From positions 1-64,000 of the forward strand of contig JADFZQ010000007.1 of assembly GCA_015232455.1 (NCBI GenBank): DNA of 64,000 nucleotides, given 5' to 3'. The position numbers and the translations under genes were made by a program. The DNA comes from Desulfamplus sp. (GTDB lineage: Bacteria; Desulfobacterota; Desulfobacteria; Desulfobacterales; Desulfobacteraceae). Shown piece after piece: positions 17,248 through 26,258 of this stretch. The notes under the pieces were generated by a model. It did no database searches, was not told the DNA's origin, and worked only from the letters and a program-made list of their open reading frames with translations. Every line of letters begins with the position of its first letter. Position 1 is the first letter of the stretch.

Positions 17248-18894
17248 ATGACCTTGAAAATTCATCCAGCTGTCAATGATCTCAAAAGTGATTATGATAA
17301 AGGGAAAATGTCCAGACGTGAATTTATCCGTTTTGCAACACTTCTTGGACTATCTGCCACAGCCGCTGGACAGATGGCAGGATTTGCCTTTCCAACTACC
17401 GCTTCAGCAGGGGCTATAAAGCGTGGAGGAAAAATTCGTATTGCAGCTCCAGTTCATAAAGTTACCCATCCAGCACAATTTTCGTGGATTTGTCCAAGCA
17501 ACCAGCTTCGTCAGGTAGCAGAATATATGAGCTATACAGACGAAAATAATATCACCCATCCATACCTTCTTGAAAGTTGGCAACCAAGTGCAGACCTCAA
17601 AACTTGGACACTCAATGTTAGAAAAGGGATAAAGTTTAATAACGGCGATGACTTTACCGCTGATGATGTAATTTTTACGTTTAAACAGTGGCTTGACAAA
17701 AATGTTGGCTCTTCAATGTTAGGAATGCTTGAAGGCTATCTTGATGCTAATGGTATTGAAAAAGTTTCTGACAGCAAGGTTGTTCTTCATCTTAAAACTG
17801 CTGAAATCGGAGTGCCTGAACACCTTTTCCACTATCCTGCACTTGTATTAAACCATAAAACTTTTGAAGGCGATTTTATTAAAGCTCCACACGGCACAGG
17901 TCCATATCTTTTAAAAGAGTTTGTTGAAGGCGAACGCTGCGTTCTTGTGAGACGAAACGACTACAGAATAAAAGGGGCTGATGGTAAGTCCCTGCCTTAT
18001 CTTGATACAGTTGAGTTTGTTGATATGGGAACAGAGACAGCTCCAATGATAGCTGCAATGCAAAGCGGCGAAATTGATATGATTGATCAAGGCGATATGA
18101 GTGGTCCAGAAGTTTATCAGGCTTTAAAAGGTAATCCAAAAGTTCAAATCTATCCTGTTGCAACTAACCAGACAAGAGTGCTTAGAATGAGAGCTGACAT
18201 GAAACCTTGGTCTGATAACCGTGTTCGTCAGGCACTAAAACTTTGCCAGAACCGTGAAAAGATACTTGCACTTGCCTATTTTGGTGAAGGAATGATAGGT
18301 CAAGATGTTCATGTAAGCCCAAAACACCCTGAATATTGCCCAATTGAAACACCTAAATATGATCCTGAAAAAGCAAAAAAACTTCTTGCTGAAGCTGGCT
18401 ATCCAAATGGTGTAGATGTTAATGTTGCAGTTGGAAGTGGCTGGAAAGAGATTGTAAGATATGCTGAGATTTTAAAAGAAGATGCTCTGCCGGCAGGCTT
18501 TAGGATAAATATTCAGACAATGCCGAATTCTCAATATTGGGAAAAATGGACAGAAGTTGATCTTGGTATCACAACATGGGCACATCGTCCACTTGGAACA
18601 ATGGTTCTCAATCTTGGATACACTTCTGACTCAAAAGGTGCACCAGCACCATGGAATGAATCAAAATGGGTGGATAAAGAGTTTTCAGAACTTATTACCA
18701 AAGCTAATGGAACACTTGATGTTGAAGAGAGACGCAAAATATTCTGTCAGCTTGAGAAAATCCAACAAGAGAGAGGCTCTGCTGCCATTGCATTCTGGAT
18801 AAATGTTTGGACAATAGCATCAAAGCGTGTTCAAGGTATTGTTTCTCACCCAAGTTTATATCTCAAACTTGAAGATTTCTGGGTCAATGCCTGA
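17248..18894 (+). CDS. ABC transporter substrate-binding protein, dipeptide/oligopeptide type, Tat-exported
   Basis: The 548-residue family-5 binding protein carries a twin-arginine signal (MSRREFIRFATLLGLSATAAG) near residues 25-45. Mature-domain motifs include FNNGDDFTADDVIFTFKQW and APHGTGPYLLKEFVEGE. Tat rather than Sec export is typical of some DppA-like proteins of this clade. I chose ATG 17248 because GGAGGA lies 7 bases upstream; that site overlaps an alternative ATG at 17233. It heads the operon with two permeases and a fused ATPase; ligand class is peptides, nickel or related solutes and cannot be fixed here. Confidence 0.87.
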   Translation: MTLKIHPAVNDLKSDYDKGKMSRREFIRFATLLGLSATAAGQMAGFAFPTTASAGAIKRGGKIRIAAPVHKVTHPAQFSWICPSNQLRQVAEYMSYTDENNITHPYLLESWQPSADLKTWTLNVRKGIKFNNGDDFTADDVIFTFKQWLDKNVGSSMLGMLEGYLDANGIEKVSDSKVVLHLKTAEIGVPEHLFHYPALVLNHKTFEGDFIKAPHGTGPYLLKEFVEGERCVLVRRNDYRIKGADGKSLPYLDTVEFVDMGTETAPMIAAMQSGEIDMIDQGDMSGPEVYQALKGNPKVQIYPVATNQTRVLRMRADMKPWSDNRVRQALKLCQNREKILALAYFGEGMIGQDVHVSPKHPEYCPIETPKYDPEKAKKLLAEAGYPNGVDVNVAVGSGWKEIVRYAEILKEDALPAGFRINIQTMPNSQYWEKWTEVDLGITTWAHRPLGTMVLNLGYTSDSKGAPAPWNESKWVDKEFSELITKANGTLDVEERRKIFCQLEKIQQERGSAAIAFWINVWTIASKRVQGIVSHPSLYLKLEDFWVNA

Positions 18895-18952
18895 TAATAT
18901 AAAAGGGCTGCCCGTTCTAACTTAAATCCTAAATAGCAAGCAATTTTGAACA

Positions 18953-18987
18953 TAGATTTGACAATTTTTTGAAAGTTGTCAAATCTA
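18953..18987. repeat. Copy 1 of a dispersed palindrome
   Basis: TAGATTTGACAA at 18953-18964 pairs with TTGTCAAATCTA at 18976-18987. It is a diverged copy of the 33-bp palindrome found perfectly at 30257-30289 and 49600-49632. It lies between the binding-protein and first permease genes, where it could attenuate read-through and so raise the binding protein relative to the permeases. Confidence 0.85.
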
Positions 18988-19049
18988 TAAATAGCACTTG
19001 ACAGCCCTGCTTCATCAGGGAAGGGCATATTTGGAAGGTGTAAAGGCTT

Positions 19050-20348
19050 ATGGCAAAATTTATAATAAGACGTTTTTTTCTCCTTGTTCTAACCATGCTT
19101 CTTGTATCAATTGCTGTCTTTCTGATTGTTGAATCTTCACCCGGAAATATCGCTAAAAATGTTCTCGGAGCTTTTATAACCCCTGAGCAAGAAGCATCTT
19201 TTTTAGCACAGCAAGGATTAGATAAACCACTGTTCCAAAGATACTGGTTTTGGCTTGTAGGAAGTGATCGTGTAGCAGAGAGAAAATGCGGCTTTGAGCT
19301 TGAACGTATTGAAACTGCATCTGGATTTCAAGAGTGGTGGGTAAAAGGTGAAAACGGCTCATTAATGCGTTGGAATCTTGAAGGTGAAGATTTATTTGTC
19401 TATATCAGGAAAGATAACGTTACTATTGAAAAACGTAAAGATAACGAACGATGGGTAAAAGCTGGAGATGGCAGCTCTATTTTTTGGGGAATTGATAGAA
19501 ATAACCATGCTGTTCTCTGGGTAAAAGGTGCATCAAGCGAAGTGTGGAACTTTGTTGTTGGAACGGGCTGGATTAAAAGCACAGGTGGTCCTCAAAGTTA
19601 TATCCCTCTTAAAAAGGGATTTTTACGCGGCGATTTTGGAGTATCTTTAAGAACAGGAAGACCCGTTGAAAAGAGTCTTTTTATTCGTCTTAGAAACTCT
19701 GTTGTGCTTGCTGGAATTGCATTTGTTGTTGTTATGCCGTTTGCCCTTTTGCTTGGAATGGTTGCTGGAATCAATGAGGGTTCGTTCCAAGATAGATTTC
19801 TCTCAATTGCTGGTATGATCTTCTCTGTTATACCTGAATTTGCAACTGGTATTTTTCTAATTCTTATTATGGCTCACTGGCTTGAGCTTGTTCCTGGTGC
19901 TTCTGTATTTGGCGAAAAAGCACCTTGGCAGCGTCCTGACATGCTTATCCTTCCTGTTCTCACTCTCACCCTTATTGAGCTTGGTTATGTTCTTAGAATT
20001 ACCCGTGCAAGCATGGCTGAGGTTATGCGATCTGCTTATATTAGAACCGCATTTTTAAAGGGGCTGCCTTTTTGGAAGGTAATTTTTCGCCATGCTGCGA
20101 AAAATGCTTTAATTGCTCCAATTACTGTAATTATGCTCCATGTCAATTGGCTTATGGGTGGTATTGTTATTGTTGAGGTTGTATTTGGCTATCCCGGGCT
20201 TGGGCAATACCTTCTTGATTCAGCACTTTATAAAGATGTAAATGCTATAGAAGCTGGAACAATGATTATGGTGCTTCTTGCAGTTGGCACACAGTTATTT
20301 GCTGATGTTCTTTACACATTCTTAAACCCAAGAATACGCTATTCGTAA
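19050..20348 (+). CDS. ABC transporter permease (DppB-like) with large periplasmic insert
   Basis: The 432-residue product is about 100 residues longer than standard DppB. TM1 (residues ~5-25) is followed by SPGNIAKNVLGAFITPEQ and an inserted Trp-rich segment (about 70-185, with WWVKGENGS, RWVKAGDGSS, LWVKGASS repeats) before GDFGVSLRTGRPV. The usual permease core follows, with five more spans and the EAA-like loop TAFLKGLPFWKVIFRHAAKNAL. It works with the DppC-like permease 25 bases downstream to form the membrane channel. The insert is described as a finding. Confidence 0.87.
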   Translation: MAKFIIRRFFLLVLTMLLVSIAVFLIVESSPGNIAKNVLGAFITPEQEASFLAQQGLDKPLFQRYWFWLVGSDRVAERKCGFELERIETASGFQEWWVKGENGSLMRWNLEGEDLFVYIRKDNVTIEKRKDNERWVKAGDGSSIFWGIDRNNHAVLWVKGASSEVWNFVVGTGWIKSTGGPQSYIPLKKGFLRGDFGVSLRTGRPVEKSLFIRLRNSVVLAGIAFVVVMPFALLLGMVAGINEGSFQDRFLSIAGMIFSVIPEFATGIFLILIMAHWLELVPGASVFGEKAPWQRPDMLILPVLTLTLIELGYVLRITRASMAEVMRSAYIRTAFLKGLPFWKVIFRHAAKNALIAPITVIMLHVNWLMGGIVIVEVVFGYPGLGQYLLDSALYKDVNAIEAGTMIMVLLAVGTQLFADVLYTFLNPRIRYS

Positions 20349-20373
20349 AATAATCTTCAAGGATAAAAGGTTT

Positions 20374-21327
20374 ATGGACAACACTAAAAGCACATCTAAA
20401 AAGAACCAAAACTCTAACTTAGATCAAAATATTGATGTTCCCAAAAAAGGTAAAGGCAGATTTCGTGATACTTTAAAAATACTTTTCTCATCAAAAGCAG
20501 CCACTATTGGACTTATTCTTGTTCTATTCTGGGTGTTTGTAGCACTTCTTGCACCTTATATAACCTCATACAGCCCAATGGAGCAAGATTGGAAAGCACC
20601 AAACAAAGGACCATCAATTGCCCACCCGTTAGGAACTGACGAATTGGGTCGCGACATCTGGTCTCGCCTTGCTTATGGTGCAAGAATTGTTCTTATAGTT
20701 ATGCCTATAAGCGAAAAATTGTGGATTCCGGGTGGCACGGCTATTTGGGGAGTAATTGCCGCTCTTTTTTGTGGGGCATCACTTGGACTTATAAGCGGAT
20801 ACAAAGGTGGTTGGGCAGATGAGATAATCATGCGTCTTCTTGATGCTATGATGTCAATTCCTGTAATTTTGCTCTACCTTATTATTGTGGCAGCACTTGG
20901 AGCGTCTGCTGTTAATGTTGTTATTGCTATTGCCATTGTTGGAACTCCGGGAGTTGCGAGATTAGTAAGAAGTCTTACCCTTGACATAAGAACAAGAGAC
21001 TACGTAAGGGCTGCTGAGACAAGAGGAGAAACTCTTTTGTATATTCTTTTTATGGAAATTTTGCCCAATGCAAAGGGTCCGATTATCATTGATGCAATGC
21101 TAAGGGTTGGATATGCCATTTTCGCAATGGGAACGCTTGGATTTCTCGGGCTTGGTATGCCTCCACCATCACCAGATTGGGGAAGCATGGTTGCAAAAGG
21201 AAGAGAATTCATACTTATTGGAAACCCTTGGGCATCACTTTGGCCCTCTCTTGCTATTGCATCTCTTGTTGTGGGGTTAAATCTTCTTGCTGATGGTTTG
21301 CGTGAAGAGTCTATGAGATACCAGTAA
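20374..21327 (+). CDS. ABC transporter permease (DppC-like)
   Basis: The 317-residue product has TM1 at about residues 38-58, the N-terminal motif HPLGTDELGRDIWSRLAYGAR, five further spans and the EAA loop YVRAAETRGETLLYILFMEILPNA that docks on the ATPase. The final GLNLLADGLREES is typical of DppC/OppC. It forms a heterodimeric channel with the DppB-like protein. A higBA pair separates it from the ATPase gene. Confidence 0.9.
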   Translation: MDNTKSTSKKNQNSNLDQNIDVPKKGKGRFRDTLKILFSSKAATIGLILVLFWVFVALLAPYITSYSPMEQDWKAPNKGPSIAHPLGTDELGRDIWSRLAYGARIVLIVMPISEKLWIPGGTAIWGVIAALFCGASLGLISGYKGGWADEIIMRLLDAMMSIPVILLYLIIVAALGASAVNVVIAIAIVGTPGVARLVRSLTLDIRTRDYVRAAETRGETLLYILFMEILPNAKGPIIIDAMLRVGYAIFAMGTLGFLGLGMPPPSPDWGSMVAKGREFILIGNPWASLWPSLAIASLVVGLNLLADGLREESMRYQ

Positions 21328-21363
21328 GTATATTTGATCCGATTTTGTTTGAGAATGCTTATC

Positions 21364-21645
21364 ATGGTAAAATCATTTAGAGATAAAGAAACTCAAAAAA
21401 TATTTAACAGAGAATTTTCTAAAAAATTTCCGTTAGATATGCAGCATCAAGCAAGAAGAAAGTTGGTTATTTTAGATGCAGCTACAAATATTAATGTGTT
21501 GCGAATCCCACCCGGCAACAGGCTTGAATCTCTAAAGGGTGATAGAAAAGGACAACACAGTATCCGCATAAATGATCAATGGCGAATTTGCTTTCAATGG
21601 GGAGATGGAGATGCTTATGATGTTGAAATTACAGATTATCATTAG
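21364..21645 (+). CDS. higB: HigB-type mRNA interferase toxin
   Basis: The 93-residue RelE-superfamily protein starts MVKSFRDKETQKIFNREFSK and carries LRIPPGNRLESLKGDRKGQHSIRINDQWRICF, the HigB core, ending EITDYH. It would cleave ribosome-bound mRNA. I chose ATG 21364, which gives the standard HigB length; an upstream in-frame start at 21334 would overrun the transporter spacing. The antitoxin follows 12 bases later, the reversed (toxin-first) order normal for higBA. Confidence 0.92.
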   Translation: MVKSFRDKETQKIFNREFSKKFPLDMQHQARRKLVILDAATNINVLRIPPGNRLESLKGDRKGQHSIRINDQWRICFQWGDGDAYDVEITDYH

Positions 21646-21657
21646 AAGGAGGAAAAT

Positions 21658-21969
21658 ATGACAGCAAAAGGACTTTCTCCTATTCATCCTGGTGAAATTT
21701 TATATGAAGAATTTTTAAAACCAATGGGTATTACTCAATGTCGATTAGCTGAATCTATAAATGTTTCTACAAAGCGTGTTAATGAGATTATCCGCAAAAA
21801 AAGGTCTATTACGGCTGATACTGCTTTACGCTTAGGGCGTTTTTTTGATATAGAACCTCAATTCTGGCTAAATCTTCAAAACCGCTATGATCTTGAAACA
21901 ACAGAAGAACTGCTCTCAGACCGTCTTCAAAAAGAAGTTCTTACACTCAAAGCAAGCGTAGTAGCTTGA
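21658..21969 (+). CDS. higA: HigA-type antitoxin (XRE family)
   Basis: The 103-residue protein begins IHPGEILYEEFLKPMGITQCRLAESINVS and includes RVNEIIRKKRSITADTALRLGRFFDIEPQFWLNLQNRYDLE, the HigA helix-turn-helix signature. It neutralises HigB and should repress the pair. A GAAGGAGG ribosome site precedes it. The pair sits inside the peptide-transporter operon on the same strand, so transporter transcription may run through it. Confidence 0.93.
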   Translation: MTAKGLSPIHPGEILYEEFLKPMGITQCRLAESINVSTKRVNEIIRKKRSITADTALRLGRFFDIEPQFWLNLQNRYDLETTEELLSDRLQKEVLTLKASVVA

Positions 21970-22039
21970 TAAACCTATTGATTATTATGATAAATAAATA
22001 TTTGGGTATTAAAGGAGTAGAGGCAGGGGAGCTTTTAAA

Positions 22040-24337
22040 ATGACATTAGAACAGATTAAAAAACAATCTATATCTGAATCCACACCAGTTCTTGAGGTAA
22101 AAGAGCTTGCAATATCATATAAGACAAGAAAAGGGGAGATTCCAGCAGTTCAGGGTGTGAACTTTACAGTTGGACAGTGCGAAACTGTTGGATTGGTTGG
22201 AGAATCTGGCTGCGGAAAAAGCACAATTGCCTTTGGAATACTTGATTTTCTTGGAGCTAATGGCAGAATCTCTGGTGGAAGCATCAAATTCATGGGGCAG
22301 GAGTTGGTTGGGAAACCAAAGGCGGAATTGAGAAAGATCAGAGGAAACAAAATTTCAATGGTCTATCAAGACCCAATGCAGGCACTTAATCCATCATTAA
22401 AAATTGGCACGCAGCTTTCAGAGGTTCTAACTACTCACAACAACATATCAAAAGAAGAGGCATGGAAAAAGAGCATTGCTATGCTTGAGCGGGTCTATAT
22501 GCCAGATGCTTCCAATGTTATGGATCGCTATCCACACATGATCTCAGGTGGTCAACAGCAGAGAGTTGTAATTGCAATGGCAATGCTAAACAGCCCATCT
22601 CTTTTAATTATGGATGAACCAACAACAGCTCTTGATGTTACAGTAGAGGCTGCTGTTCTTGATCTTGTAGAAGACCTTAAAAAAGATTTCAATACAGGCA
22701 TAATTTTTATCACTCACAATCTTGGAGTTGTTGCAAGAGTTAGCGATAAATTATGCGTTATGTATGCTGGCGAAATGGTGGAAAAGGGAGCTATTCAGAC
22801 CATATTTGATAACCCTGCACATCCATATACAAGAGGCTTGCTCTCGTGCGTTCCAAATCTTACTGACGATCTCTCATTTTCTCGTTTATGGTCAATACGT
22901 GGGCGTGTTCCACATCCTTCTGAAAGAACACCTGATAAATGTATCTTTGCTCCAAGATGCGACTGGATGGTCTCTCAAAATCTTCAAATTAAGTGTCAAA
23001 AAAAACACCCAGAACTTATTACCATACCAGATAAATTTCTTGATTCAAATGGTTCTCAAGTTTCCTTTGGAAGTCCTGACATACATGAGACCGTTATTTC
23101 AGGAGAACATCAAACAAGATGTTTTCTTGGCTATAAAACACTTTCTGCAAGTATGACTGACTATGCACGAGGAAATAGAGAAATTCTTGAATCAACCTCT
23201 ATAGCAGAAATTGTTGATAATGATGATGTAAGTTTAACAGATAATAATTTATCATCTTCAACTGAATCTAATATTTCAGCAATTGAAAATATCTCAACAG
23301 TTAAAAACCTTAAAATATATTATGAACATAAATCTGGAACCCTTAGAAGTGTTTTGGGGCTTGAAAAGAAACAATATGTTAAGGCAGTTGACGATGTCTC
23401 TATAGTTGTGCCAAAGGGATCGGTTCTTGGAATTGTTGGAGAATCAGGGTGTGGCAAAAGCTCTTTGGTTAAAGGGCTTGTGGGGCTTGAGAAGGTATCT
23501 GGAGGAGAAGCAGAACTTATGGGATTTGACATTACAATACCAGTTGCAAAAAGAAGTCAATCTCTTATTCGTGAGCTTCAGATGGTGTTTCAAAATCCCG
23601 ACTCAACTCTAAATCCATCTTTTACAGTTGGAGAGCAGATTGCACGTCCTATCAAAAGATTTGGAACTGTTCCAGCAAAAAATATTGAATCAGAAGTTGA
23701 GCGTCTTCTTCAAGCTGTAAAACTAGACACATATTATTATAGCCGCTACCCAAGGCAATTAAGTGGGGGCGAAAAACAGAGAGTTGGTATTGCAAGGGCA
23801 CTTGCAAGCCAGCCAAGTATGGTGATATGCGATGAGCCTGTATCTGCTCTTGATGTATCTGTTCAGGCAGCGGTGCTTAATCTTCTTAATGAGATAAAAG
23901 AGGAGCTTGGGACAACACTTATATTTATTGCGCATGATTTGAGCGTAGTGCGTTTTATCTCTGATTATGTTGCTGTTATGTATCTTGGACAGATTGTAGA
24001 ATTCGGGTCGGTCAGGCGAATCTATCCGCCTCCTTATCACCCTTACACTGAAGCACTTTTATCAGCAGTTCCAATACCTGATCCAAAGCTATCAAGACGA
24101 AAGTTTATAAGATTGTCAGGAGATGTTCCAAGTGCTATGAATCCACCAACTGGTTGCCGTTTTCATACACGCTGCCCCAGAAGAGCGATATTGCCTGATA
24201 ATGGAAGGGTATGTACACAAAAGACTCCACCTTGGCAACATGGAAGAGGCTCACATCGAATTTTATGTCATATTCCAATTGATCAATTGGCTAAATTTGA
24301 GGCAGTTTTACCTCTTGGCACAGGGTATGATATTTAG
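22040..24337 (+). CDS. Fused double ATPase of the peptide ABC transporter (DppD-DppF)
   Basis: At 765 residues this is two ABC ATPases in one chain. The first has Walker A GESGCGKSTIA near residue 54, signature SGGQQQRVVIAMAML and Walker B LLIMDEPTTALD. The second has Walker A GESGCGKSSLV near 473, SGGEKQRVGIARAL and MVICDEPVSALD. Both end with oligopeptide-type C-terminal domains containing Cys clusters (CIFAPRCDWM; GCRFHTRCPRRA) that may bind an Fe-S centre. The fusion fixes DppD:DppF stoichiometry at 1:1. A GGGGAG ribosome site lies 9 bases before the ATG. Confidence 0.9.
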   Translation: MTLEQIKKQSISESTPVLEVKELAISYKTRKGEIPAVQGVNFTVGQCETVGLVGESGCGKSTIAFGILDFLGANGRISGGSIKFMGQELVGKPKAELRKIRGNKISMVYQDPMQALNPSLKIGTQLSEVLTTHNNISKEEAWKKSIAMLERVYMPDASNVMDRYPHMISGGQQQRVVIAMAMLNSPSLLIMDEPTTALDVTVEAAVLDLVEDLKKDFNTGIIFITHNLGVVARVSDKLCVMYAGEMVEKGAIQTIFDNPAHPYTRGLLSCVPNLTDDLSFSRLWSIRGRVPHPSERTPDKCIFAPRCDWMVSQNLQIKCQKKHPELITIPDKFLDSNGSQVSFGSPDIHETVISGEHQTRCFLGYKTLSASMTDYARGNREILESTSIAEIVDNDDVSLTDNNLSSSTESNISAIENISTVKNLKIYYEHKSGTLRSVLGLEKKQYVKAVDDVSIVVPKGSVLGIVGESGCGKSSLVKGLVGLEKVSGGEAELMGFDITIPVAKRSQSLIRELQMVFQNPDSTLNPSFTVGEQIARPIKRFGTVPAKNIESEVERLLQAVKLDTYYYSRYPRQLSGGEKQRVGIARALASQPSMVICDEPVSALDVSVQAAVLNLLNEIKEELGTTLIFIAHDLSVVRFISDYVAVMYLGQIVEFGSVRRIYPPPYHPYTEALLSAVPIPDPKLSRRKFIRLSGDVPSAMNPPTGCRFHTRCPRRAILPDNGRVCTQKTPPWQHGRGSHRILCHIPIDQLAKFEAVLPLGTGYDI

Positions 24338-24452
24338 TCTTATATTCAATCTATTTGAATTTGATTGTAATAAAATTTCCATCTCAATTCTGTTTTAGGG
24401 TATGAGACGAATTTGTTATATTTGGAATGGAATTTTTGTTTCTATCTGTTAT

Positions 24453-25376
24453 CTAAATATTTTCTCTATCTTTAGCCTTATCCCACAAACACTCAAGCTC
24501 CTGACGTGGCACATCTTTTAGTGTGCAGCCTTTTGCAGAAAGCAGATTCTCCATATATCTGAATCTTTTTTCAAATTTGTCTGTGGAGCTAATTAATGCA
24601 AGTTCAGGGTGGATACCAGCTAAACGGGCAACATTGGTAAGGGTGAAAAGAACATCTCCAAACTCCATTGCAATATCATCTTTATTGCCTTGAGCAAGGG
24701 CTGATTTAAACTCCTGCCACTCTTCTGAACTCTTTGAAATTACCTCATCAATATCTTTCCAATCAAATCCAGCCCTTACAGCACGCTCTGAGATTTTATA
24801 TGCTCTCATTAAAGCTGGCATTCCAACTGGAACAGAATCTAAAATTGACGGACTTTTTTCTTTATATCTCTTCTCTATATTTTTATAAGGCTTTTTACTT
24901 TCTTCATTTCTATTAGACTCTTGAATCTCCCCCAAATTTTGAGCTATTACTTTTTCTCCCTCTTTTTTAGCTTTTTCCTCTTTTTTGATACGCTCCCAGT
25001 TAGCCCAAAGCTCTTCTTCATTTTTTACTGTAGAATCTCCATAAATATGGGGGTGTCTTCTTATCATTTTAGCAGCAGAGATAGCTATGCTCTTTTCAAT
25101 ATCAAACACTCTTTTCTCTCGATAAATTTCAGCAATAAATAGAATTTGAAAAAGAACATCTCCTAACTCTTCACATATCTCGTCATGGTCATCATCTTTA
25201 ATGGCTGCTAAAAGCTCATACATCTCTTCAGCTAAACATTTCCATATTGTCTCTGGTGTCTGTTTTTTGTCCCAAGGACAACCATTCTCACCTCTAAGGG
25301 TCTGTATAATATCTATAATTGGGGAGATGTCCCCTTTATTCTCTTTTTTTCTACATGCTATCTCTTCTTCTCTCAA
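24453..25376 (-). CDS. mazG: Nucleoside triphosphate pyrophosphohydrolase MazG
   Basis: MazG hydrolyses NTPs to NMP and pyrophosphate. The 307-residue product has two MazG domains: the first (about 20-115) with ENGCPWDKKQTPETIWKCLAEEMYEL and EELGDVLFQILF, the second (about 205-290) with GFDWKDIDEVISKSSEEWQEFK and MEFGDVLFTLTNVARL. A ~50-residue lysine/glutamate-rich insert between the domains (KKEEKAKKEGEK...) makes it longer than the ~260 usual residues. It follows cvpA on the minus strand with a 58-base gap. Confidence 0.92.
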   Translation of the reverse strand: MREEEIACRKKENKGDISPIIDIIQTLRGENGCPWDKKQTPETIWKCLAEEMYELLAAIKDDDHDEICEELGDVLFQILFIAEIYREKRVFDIEKSIAISAAKMIRRHPHIYGDSTVKNEEELWANWERIKKEEKAKKEGEKVIAQNLGEIQESNRNEESKKPYKNIEKRYKEKSPSILDSVPVGMPALMRAYKISERAVRAGFDWKDIDEVISKSSEEWQEFKSALAQGNKDDIAMEFGDVLFTLTNVARLAGIHPELALISSTDKFEKRFRYMENLLSAKGCTLKDVPRQELECLWDKAKDRENI

Positions 25377-25434
25377 TGTTACTATTTTCCTTTCTTTTGC
25401 TAACCGATTGAACTATTATTTTTTGATATATTTG

Positions 25435-26127
25435 CTATTTTGCGGGTAGAGTAATCTTCTCTTTTATCTGGTCTGATACACTCTTTTTTAGTTTCTCTAT
25501 CAAATTCTCTTGCCCTGTTGAGTTCTCCTGTTTGGTCGCATTGCCTTGATCCGTAATTTTTTGTTGCATTGCTGATTTCTGCTGTTTCCAAATCTCTTTT
25601 GTCCTCTCTATTTTATTTTTTAGACTATCCTTTAAATCTTTAGGTATGAATAAAACCGCCATATCTGAGATATGAACTACATAAGGGGCAAGTGTGGATT
25701 GTGTTATAAATTGAGGCTGACTTGGCAAAATGCCAGTTAATACCATAAATACTACTGATGAAAATAAAATTCCTTTTAACGAACCAAATATCATACCAAA
25801 TAGCTTATCAACCCAACCAAGAAACACGATTTTTAAAAATTTCTTTATAATTTGGGCAATCATAGTAGTTATGGCAACTATTCCAACAAAAAGAATAAAA
25901 AACGACACAATATTGCCGTAACTCTCCCAACTATTAATTACCCCAACACCTAATTTACAAACTACTTGATTAAGAAAAGATGCAAAAGGCTTATAGTATG
26001 TATAAGAGACGTAAAACCCAGCTACTATCCCGACAATTGATGCTACCTCTTTGATGAATCCTCTAAAAAAGCCCCTTAAAAGACCAAAGGAGACAACCAC
26101 AATAATAAAAATATCAAAATTATTCAT
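25435..26127 (-). CDS. cvpA: CvpA-family membrane protein
   Basis: The 230-residue protein has four membrane spans (about residues 4-20, 25-45, 68-90 and 105-130), with GLLRGFFRGFIKEVASIVGIVAGF and FLGWVDKLFGMIFGSLKGIL as CvpA hallmarks. Its ~75-residue C-terminal tail is charged and Gln-rich, ending in a Lys-rich segment. CvpA proteins act in envelope homeostasis; the name comes from colicin V production. It shares a divergent intergenic region with phoH. Confidence 0.85.
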   Translation of the reverse strand: MNNFDIFIIVVVSFGLLRGFFRGFIKEVASIVGIVAGFYVSYTYYKPFASFLNQVVCKLGVGVINSWESYGNIVSFFILFVGIVAITTMIAQIIKKFLKIVFLGWVDKLFGMIFGSLKGILFSSVVFMVLTGILPSQPQFITQSTLAPYVVHISDMAVLFIPKDLKDSLKNKIERTKEIWKQQKSAMQQKITDQGNATKQENSTGQENLIEKLKKSVSDQIKEKITLPAK

Positions 26128-26258
26128 AATAAATATTCACACTTCCATGTCTCATATTATTCATTGTTCCTAAAATGCAAGGCATCATTATCAGTTGAGA
26201 CTCTTTTGAGTCAAGTTTTTATTGACCTTTTATCGAATAGTGTGCAATCTATGCACCC

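Noticed and set aside
18531-18737. Minus-strand ORFs inside the ABC binding-protein gene
   Set aside because: Long antisense frames arise from codon bias; no ribosome sites or family motifs.
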